From assembly GCA_964473995.1 (NCBI GenBank), contig CAYYRB010000002.1, positions 10,862-74,861 of the forward strand: a stretch of DNA of 64,000 nucleotides. The letters are read 5' to 3'. This DNA comes from JAKRSD01 sp964473995. GTDB lineage: Bacteria > Bacteroidota > Bacteroidia > CAIKAF01. Shown here in pieces: positions 59,408 through 64,000 of this stretch (position 1 is its first letter; each line of letters opens with the position of its first letter). A program made the position numbers and the translations under genes. The notes below the pieces were generated by a model. The model searched no databases, was not told the DNA's origin, and was given only the letters and a program-made list of their open reading frames with translations.

Positions 59408-60300
59408 GCATCCGGAGTCTGTTTCACGAATGTGCGTATGGCTTTGCTTACCGAATCAGAGGGCGGCATCAGAGGCAGGCGCAGCATGGATGAGCATAAC
59501 CCCATTTCCTGAAGAGCTGTTTTAATGCCGCCGGGACTTCCGTCCGCAAAAAGCAGGTTGGTAAAATCAAATAAATCGTAATGATCTTTTCGGGCTTCCG
59601 CAAATTTACCTTCCAGGCACAGGCGAACCATCCGTGAGAATTTGGCCGGATATCCGTTGGCCACCACCGATATAACACCATCACCGCCGGAAGCCAAAAT
59701 GGGCAAGGTAAGATTATCATCGCCTGAAATAACGCGGAAATCCTCACGGGGCCTCTCTTTGATGATACGTGAAATCTGCTCCATATTTCCCGAGGCTTCC
59801 TTAATGCCCAAAATATTCGAAAAATCCGATGCCAATTTCAGGGTAACTTCCGCCGTCATGTTACTTCCGGTGCGGCCGGGCACGTTATAAAGGATAACGG
59901 GAGCCGGACAATTTTTTGCCACCTGAGCAAAATGTTCATACACCCCGCGCATGTTGGGTTTGTTATAATACGGCGATACGCAAAGAACAGCCGAAGCTTT
60001 GGACAAATCATAGAGGGAAAAATTCCGGATGATTTCCTCCGTGTAATTTCCTCCGATGCCTATAACCAGAGGAACTCGCCCTGCAATGGTTTGAGCGCAA
60101 AAATCAAATAACTGTATTTTTTCTTCCTTTTCAAGCGTTACATTTTCGCCGGTAGTGCCCATCACCACGAGGTAATCCACTCCCCCATTGATCCAGTGTT
60201 CTATCAGCTTTTTCATGGCGGGGTAATCTATGGCGCCTTCGGGTGTAAATGGCGTCACGATGGCTATTCCCGTTCCTTTACCGTTGAAATGTGTAGGCAT
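59404..60300 (-). CDS. dapA: 4-hydroxy-tetrahydrodipicolinate synthase
   Basis: Condenses pyruvate and aspartate semialdehyde on the route to diaminopimelate and lysine. The 298-residue TIM barrel shows VVMGTTGENVTLEKEEKIQLFDF, ILYNVPGRTGSNMTAEVTLKLA with the catalytic Tyr, ILGIKEASGNMEQI with the Schiff-base Lys, and VISGDDNLTLPILASGGDGVISVVAN. Full length. Its start overlaps the end of the upstream DUF6913-like gene by 23 bp and its end overlaps the YdcF-like gene by 4 bp. Confidence 0.95.
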   Translation of the reverse strand: MPTHFNGKGTGIAIVTPFTPEGAIDYPAMKKLIEHWINGGVDYLVVMGTTGENVTLEKEEKIQLFDFCAQTIAGRVPLVIGIGGNYTEEIIRNFSLYDLSKASAVLCVSPYYNKPNMRGVYEHFAQVAKNCPAPVILYNVPGRTGSNMTAEVTLKLASDFSNILGIKEASGNMEQISRIIKERPREDFRVISGDDNLTLPILASGGDGVISVVANGYPAKFSRMVRLCLEGKFAEARKDHYDLFDFTNLLFADGSPGGIKTALQEMGLCSSMLRLPLMPPSDSVSKAIRTFVKQTPDA

Positions 60301-60832
60301 ATTGTTGTATGTATTTAATCAATTCGCTGATTTGTTTTATTTCTGAATATTTACCGGCCGGCGGATGATTTTCGATTACGAGATCCAGAAAGCGGGCTCC
60401 CTTTCCCGAACCTCCTACCTTAAACCGGGCCGCGGAATCGGCACAAATTCTCAGCAAGGCGGGTTCCTCCGTCACGTTCAGGTCTATCAGCATATCAAAG
60501 GGCGTTTCCGTAAAGGTGATAACCTCACCCGCTGAGGAACGATAAGAAAAATCAAGTCCCTTCAGACCGAAAAAATCCATTCCCAACCGGGCTTTGGGAA
60601 GTTCATCCTCGTGCTTGGTGGGCACGAATCCGAGGGTACGCACCTCATTACGGGCCGTTTTAATTTCCTGAACAAAATTTCGGATCAGCTCTTCCGAACC
60701 GCTATAACCCGCATGATAGAGGATTCCGATTCGTTTGGCATGATCCAGGCCACAGGCCACGGAATGTCGACCCTTAGACCTTAATGCTTGCCGCATAAAC
60801 AGCCGTACTCGGATATCTTCAAAAATCCCCAC
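60278..60832 (-). CDS. DUF6913-like protein of unknown function
   Basis: Conserved-looking Bacteroidota protein usually found next to dapA (from memory). A GTG at 60832, five bases after a TACCTTTG box, gives 184 residues and an amphipathic N-terminus (GIFEDIRVRLFMRQALRSK); the ATG at 60796 is the alternative. Recognisable segments are KRIGILYHAGYSGSEELIRNFVQEIKTARNEVRTLGFVP, DFFGLKGLDFSYRSSAGEVITFTETPFDMLIDLNVTEEPALLRICADSAARFKVG and FLDLVIENHPPAGKYSEIKQISELIKYIQQY. It looks like a cytosolic alpha/beta protein. The 23-bp overlap with dapA makes co-expression near certain. Confidence 0.7.
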   Translation of the reverse strand: MGIFEDIRVRLFMRQALRSKGRHSVACGLDHAKRIGILYHAGYSGSEELIRNFVQEIKTARNEVRTLGFVPTKHEDELPKARLGMDFFGLKGLDFSYRSSAGEVITFTETPFDMLIDLNVTEEPALLRICADSAARFKVGGSGKGARFLDLVIENHPPAGKYSEIKQISELIKYIQQYAYTFQR

Positions 60833-60837
60833 TACCA

Positions 60838-60845
60838 CAAAGGTA
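60838..60845 (-). promoter_or_regulatory. TACCTTTG -7 box for the DUF6913/dapA operon
   Basis: Exact TAnnTTTG on the minus strand, five bases before a GTG start. No -33 element was found at standard spacing. Confidence 0.5.
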
Positions 60846-60857
60846 TGATACCCAACA

Positions 60858-60865
60858 TAATTTTG
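60858..60865 (+). promoter_or_regulatory. TAATTTTG -7 box for the 2OG oxygenase
   Basis: Exact TAnnTTTG on the plus strand, about 100 bp before the ATG at 60968 and back to back with the minus-strand box. It implies a 5' leader of roughly 95 nt, long for this window. Confidence 0.45.
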
Positions 60866-60967
60866 TAAATAATGCCCAAAGTTGTTTTGCAAATTCTTAA
60901 GGAGAGGGGCCGTTGGTTTGATTTTTTTTTACATTTTCGTGAACGATTATTTGAATTTTTTCAGACC

Positions 60968-61918
60968 ATGAACCAAACCATTCCGGCCGTTGATTTGGCC
61001 CATTTTACGCACGGAACTCCCGAACAGCGCGCCGCTTTTGTTCAGGCTTTGGGTAAAGCCTATGAAGACGTAGGCTTTGTCGCCGTTAAAAATCACGGAT
61101 TGAGTGATCAGTTGCGTGATGCGCTTTACGAATCCGTAAAAACCTTTTTCTCCCTACCCCGGGAAATCAAAGAGAAATACGAAGTCAAGGAATTGGCCGG
61201 GCAACGCGGTTACACGAGCTTCGGCCGGGAGAAGGCAAAAGACAGCGTGGTGGCCGACCTGAAAGAATTTTGGCATTTCGGTCAGGAGGTTTCGGATGAT
61301 GATCCCATCAAACAGGAATATCCTGACAATATTTATTGCGACGAGGTGCCCGAATTTAACCAAAAAGGAATGGAAGCCTACCGGAAACTGGAATCGGCCG
61401 GGAGAGACATGTTGCGCGCCATTGCCCTCTATCTTGGATTGGATGAACATTATTTCGATGCCAAGATTCACCACGGAAACAGCATTCTGCGGCCCATACA
61501 CTACGGTCCTATCACCTCTGAGCCCGTAAACGCTGTTCGTGCGGGTGCCCACGAGGACATCAATCTGATTACCCTGTTGATGGGCGCCAGTGCCGACGGT
61601 TTGGAAATATTGAATAAAAAAGGGGAATGGGTTGCCGTTACCGCCCTTCCCGAACAGGTGGTGGTAAACGTGGGCGACATGCTGCAACGGCTTACCAACA
61701 ACCGCCTGAAAAGCACGACCCACCGGGTGGTCAATCCGCCCAGGGAACTTTGGGGAACCAGCCGCTACTCCATTCCGTTTTTCCTGCATCCGCGCAGCGA
61801 AATGAGGCTTGACGCATTGAAAAGCTGCATCACGGAAGAGAATCCGCTGCACTATGCACCCATCAGCGCCGGAGAATATCTGGAGGAGCGTTTGGCCGAA
61901 ATCGGACTAAAAAAATAA
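60968..61918 (+). CDS. Isopenicillin-N-synthase-like 2OG-Fe(II) dioxygenase
   Basis: Non-haem iron oxygenase of the IPNS/plant 2OG-oxygenase superfamily. The ATG at 60968 (316 residues) gives the family N-terminus IPAVDLAHFTHG (IPxVDL). GFVAVKNHGLS, FFSLPREIKEKYE and RGYTSFGREKAKDSVVADLKEFWHFG follow. The jelly-roll contains AGAHEDINLITLL (HxD), RLTNNRLKSTTHRV (distal His) and SRYSIPFFLHP (RxS, 2-oxoglutarate). The iron triad is complete. Substrate is not predictable; it is 14 bp upstream of an M13 peptidase gene on the same strand. Confidence 0.9.
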   Translation: MNQTIPAVDLAHFTHGTPEQRAAFVQALGKAYEDVGFVAVKNHGLSDQLRDALYESVKTFFSLPREIKEKYEVKELAGQRGYTSFGREKAKDSVVADLKEFWHFGQEVSDDDPIKQEYPDNIYCDEVPEFNQKGMEAYRKLESAGRDMLRAIALYLGLDEHYFDAKIHHGNSILRPIHYGPITSEPVNAVRAGAHEDINLITLLMGASADGLEILNKKGEWVAVTALPEQVVVNVGDMLQRLTNNRLKSTTHRVVNPPRELWGTSRYSIPFFLHPRSEMRLDALKSCITEENPLHYAPISAGEYLEERLAEIGLKK

Positions 61919-61932
61919 TGTAAAACAACCAT

Positions 61933-63987
61933 ATGAAAAAACACATTTTTCTTGCCGGTGCCTCATCGGCCTTTATTATTGCCATGATGAACATCACAGC
62001 CTGTAAACCGAAAACGAGCGCGGCCGCCGATGCCAAAGTGCCCGCCTTCGACATGAGTGCCATAGACAGCAGCATGGCCCCCTGCGACGATTTTGACCAA
62101 TTTGCCAACGGCAACTGGAAAAAAAACAATCCCATTCCGGGCACCGAATCCAAATGGGGAGCTTTCAGCATTCTGGATAAGGAAAACCTGGAAGTGAAAA
62201 TTAAGGGAATACTGGACGAACTCACCAAAAAAACCGATTGGAAAAAAGGAAGCAACGAGCAACTCATTGCTGATTTTTATCGGTCCTACATGGATACGGC
62301 CAATATCGAAAGTCAGGGAATTGCCCCGCTGAAACCGTATCTGCAGCAAATCGATGCCTTGAAAAATAAGGATGAGTATGCCGCACTGGCGGGCGATTTT
62401 CAGCGTTTCGGCGTACCTGCCTTCATGGGCTTTTACATTTATGCAGATGCCCGCAACAGCAAAATGAACGCACTCTATGCCTACCAAAGCGGTTTGAGTC
62501 TGGGTGAACGCAGTTATTATGACAAGGCGGATGAAAATATGGTGACTATCCGCAACGAATTCGTAAAACACGTGAACACCATGTTTGAATTAGCCGGAAT
62601 GCCCGATGCTTCCGCCGGAGAAAAGCTGTTGGCTTTTGAAACGGGGCTGGCCAAACTGCAGCTCACCAACATCGAGCAACGTGATCCGGTGAAAACGTAC
62701 AACAAAATGGCCATGGCCGATCTGAAAACGTTGACACCCCAATTCAATTTTACCCTTTTTGCCGAAAAGCAGGGCATCAAAACGGACACCGTGATCGTGG
62801 AAAGTCCAGACTACCTGAAAAAAGCGGCAGACTATGTAGCCAAGACTGATCTGAATACGCTGAAACTCTATCTGAAATGGAACCTGCTTTCTTCGCAGGC
62901 GGGCTATCTGAATAAGGCTCTGGCTGACGAGGATTTCCGTTTTTTCAGCACCGTGATGCGCGGCGTGAAAGAACAACGTAAACGCGACGAACGTGCCCTT
63001 CGCACCACCAACAGCATGATCGGTGAACCGCTCGGTAAAATTTATGCCGAGAAATACTTTCCGCAGACTTCACGCAAGCAGGTGGAGGACATGATTGAAA
63101 ATGTGCGGGCCGTTTACGGGGAAAGAATGGACGCACTGACCTGGATGAGTGCCGAAACCAAGAAAAAAGCGAAGGAAAAATTAAAAGCCTTCACCTACAA
63201 AATCGGCTTCCCGGATAAATGGAAAGATTACGGAAAGGTGGATATTTCTGCGAAAAACCTGGTGCAGAACGTGATCAACATGAGCATCTGGGAACACGAA
63301 TATAACGTAGCCAAAATGGGAAAACCCGTAGACAAGACCGAATGGGGAATGACGCCTCAGACCGTGAATGCCTACTACAATCCCCTCTTCAACGAGGTGG
63401 TTTTCCCGGCGGGAATTTTACAGCCTCCTTTCTTCAATCCTGATGCAGACGATGCCATCAACTACGGAGGTATCATGGCGGTAATCGGTCATGAGCTCAC
63501 CCACGGATTCGACGATCAGGGATCGCAGTTTGATGCGGAGGGCAATCTGGTAAACTGGTGGACGGAGGAAGACCGCGCCAACTTTATGGGATTGGCCCAA
63601 AAATACATTGCTTATTTTGACAACATTGAGGCCATGCCCGGCGTGAAAATCAAGGGTGCGCTCACCATCGGAGAAAACATTGCCGATTTGGGCGGACTCA
63701 CCCTGGCCTATTATGCGTTGGAAAAATCCCTGAAAGGCAAGCCCGAACCGCCGCTGATAGACGGATTGAACTGGAAGCAGCGTTTCTTTTTGGGCTGGGC
63801 ACAGGTATGGCGCATGAACATTACCGACGAGGCCTTGCGTAATCAGGTGGAAACCGATCCGCACAGTCCGGCGCGTTACCGCATCAATGCGACACTTTCC
63901 CACATGAAGGAATTTGAAAACGCCTGGAAAGAAAAAGGCGGAAAGAACATGTTCCTGGCGGATGAGGAGCGCGTGGTGATCTGGTAA
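61933..63987 (+). CDS. M13-family zinc metallopeptidase (neprilysin/PepO-like), lipoprotein
   Basis: Exported oligopeptidase. The N-terminus MKKHIFLAGASSAFIIAMMNITAC has a lipobox (ITAC), and an Ala-rich linker follows. The 684 residues contain the M13_N helical domain (MAPCDDFDQFANGNWKKNNPIPGTESKWGAF at its start) and the catalytic domain: NAYYNPLFNEVVFPAGILQPPFF, VIGHELTHGFDDQGSQFD (HExxH), IGENIADLGGLTLAYYA (third zinc-ligand Glu) and FFLGWAQVWR. The C-terminus ends in VIW, the usual VxW ending. Full length and complete inside the window. Confidence 0.96.
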   Translation: MKKHIFLAGASSAFIIAMMNITACKPKTSAAADAKVPAFDMSAIDSSMAPCDDFDQFANGNWKKNNPIPGTESKWGAFSILDKENLEVKIKGILDELTKKTDWKKGSNEQLIADFYRSYMDTANIESQGIAPLKPYLQQIDALKNKDEYAALAGDFQRFGVPAFMGFYIYADARNSKMNALYAYQSGLSLGERSYYDKADENMVTIRNEFVKHVNTMFELAGMPDASAGEKLLAFETGLAKLQLTNIEQRDPVKTYNKMAMADLKTLTPQFNFTLFAEKQGIKTDTVIVESPDYLKKAADYVAKTDLNTLKLYLKWNLLSSQAGYLNKALADEDFRFFSTVMRGVKEQRKRDERALRTTNSMIGEPLGKIYAEKYFPQTSRKQVEDMIENVRAVYGERMDALTWMSAETKKKAKEKLKAFTYKIGFPDKWKDYGKVDISAKNLVQNVINMSIWEHEYNVAKMGKPVDKTEWGMTPQTVNAYYNPLFNEVVFPAGILQPPFFNPDADDAINYGGIMAVIGHELTHGFDDQGSQFDAEGNLVNWWTEEDRANFMGLAQKYIAYFDNIEAMPGVKIKGALTIGENIADLGGLTLAYYALEKSLKGKPEPPLIDGLNWKQRFFLGWAQVWRMNITDEALRNQVETDPHSPARYRINATLSHMKEFENAWKEKGGKNMFLADEERVVIW

Positions 63988-64000
63988 CTAAAAAAGTTTT

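Noticed and set aside
61154..61852. 232-residue minus-strand open frame opposite the 2OG oxygenase
   Set aside because: Sits wholly inside a gene with a complete iron triad; residues are not protein-like in any known family.

Overview
The window is about 64 kb of a Bacteroidota chromosome and is very probably a scaffold, because it contains one run of 100 N. The assignment rests on several points. TAnnTTTG -7 promoter boxes stand before many genes and Shine-Dalgarno sequences are scarce. There is a PorE-like TPR/beta-propeller/OmpA protein, a four-gene 'ligase-associated' DNA repair cassette, many lipoproteins and AQ-type signal peptides, and a Wza/Wzc-type exopolysaccharide operon. Genus cannot be fixed from sequence alone. 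No rRNA, tRNA, CRISPR array, IS element, phage gene or toxin-antitoxin pair was recognised. It reads as core chromosome rather than a genomic island.

Layout. 0-2.2 kb: the end of bioB, then bioF, then convergent mscL. 2.3-3.7 kb: lpd. 3.7-9.8 kb: a surface polysaccharide operon (GT4 glycosyltransferase, Wza-like lipoprotein, Wzc-like tyrosine kinase with a Tyr/Gly tail, RmlC-like epimerase, WecA/TagO-like phosphoglycosyltransferase). 9.8-14.2 kb: uvrA, a LOG-family protein and an outer-membrane barrel. 14.2-20.7 kb (minus strand): fatty-acid desaturase, GT2, ethanolamine-type permease, glutamine-synthetase-like ligase and FGGY kinase. 20.9-22.9 kb: a TruC-like pseudouridine synthase and a Cys/Met PLP enzyme. 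22.9-28.6 kb (minus): beta-CASP exonuclease, ATP-dependent DNA ligase, Lhr-core helicase and PdeM phosphoesterase, with overlapping reading frames. 28.7-30.9 kb: an HrpB helicase cut by the N gap.

31.1-37.1 kb (minus): gyrA, a TPR protein and a GH3 glycosidase. 37.3-43.1 kb (plus): clpC, an alkylglycerol-monooxygenase-like membrane hydroxylase, a YhhN/TMEM86 lysoplasmalogenase-like protein and a CapA-like protein. 43.1-48.1 kb (minus): recF, a DUF721/DciA-like protein and a very large repeat protein (nine TPR-like repeats plus a TolA-like helix with a 249-bp tandem duplication). 48.2-52.3 kb: YfgM-like TPR protein, ribH, membrane-anchored peroxiredoxin, rhomboid protease, small lipoprotein, GDPD. 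52.3-55.8 kb (minus): nucleoside phosphorylase, queE, PorE-like protein. 55.9-58.8 kb (plus): universal stress protein, a ribulose-phosphate-epimerase/CBS fusion and DAHP synthase. 58.8-60.8 kb (minus): DUF6913-like protein, dapA and a YdcF/SanA-like protein. 60.9-64 kb (plus): a 2OG-Fe(II) oxygenase and an M13 metallopeptidase.

The most interesting points are these: the epimerase-CBS fusion coupled to DAHP synthase and a USP; the adjacent pair resembling the two animal ether-lipid enzymes AGMO and TMEM86; the permease/GS-like/kinase amine cassette; the repair cassette; the giant repeat protein; and promoters placed so close to start codons that leaderless mRNAs are likely. All protein identities are by reading motifs and by memory of the families; no search was run.
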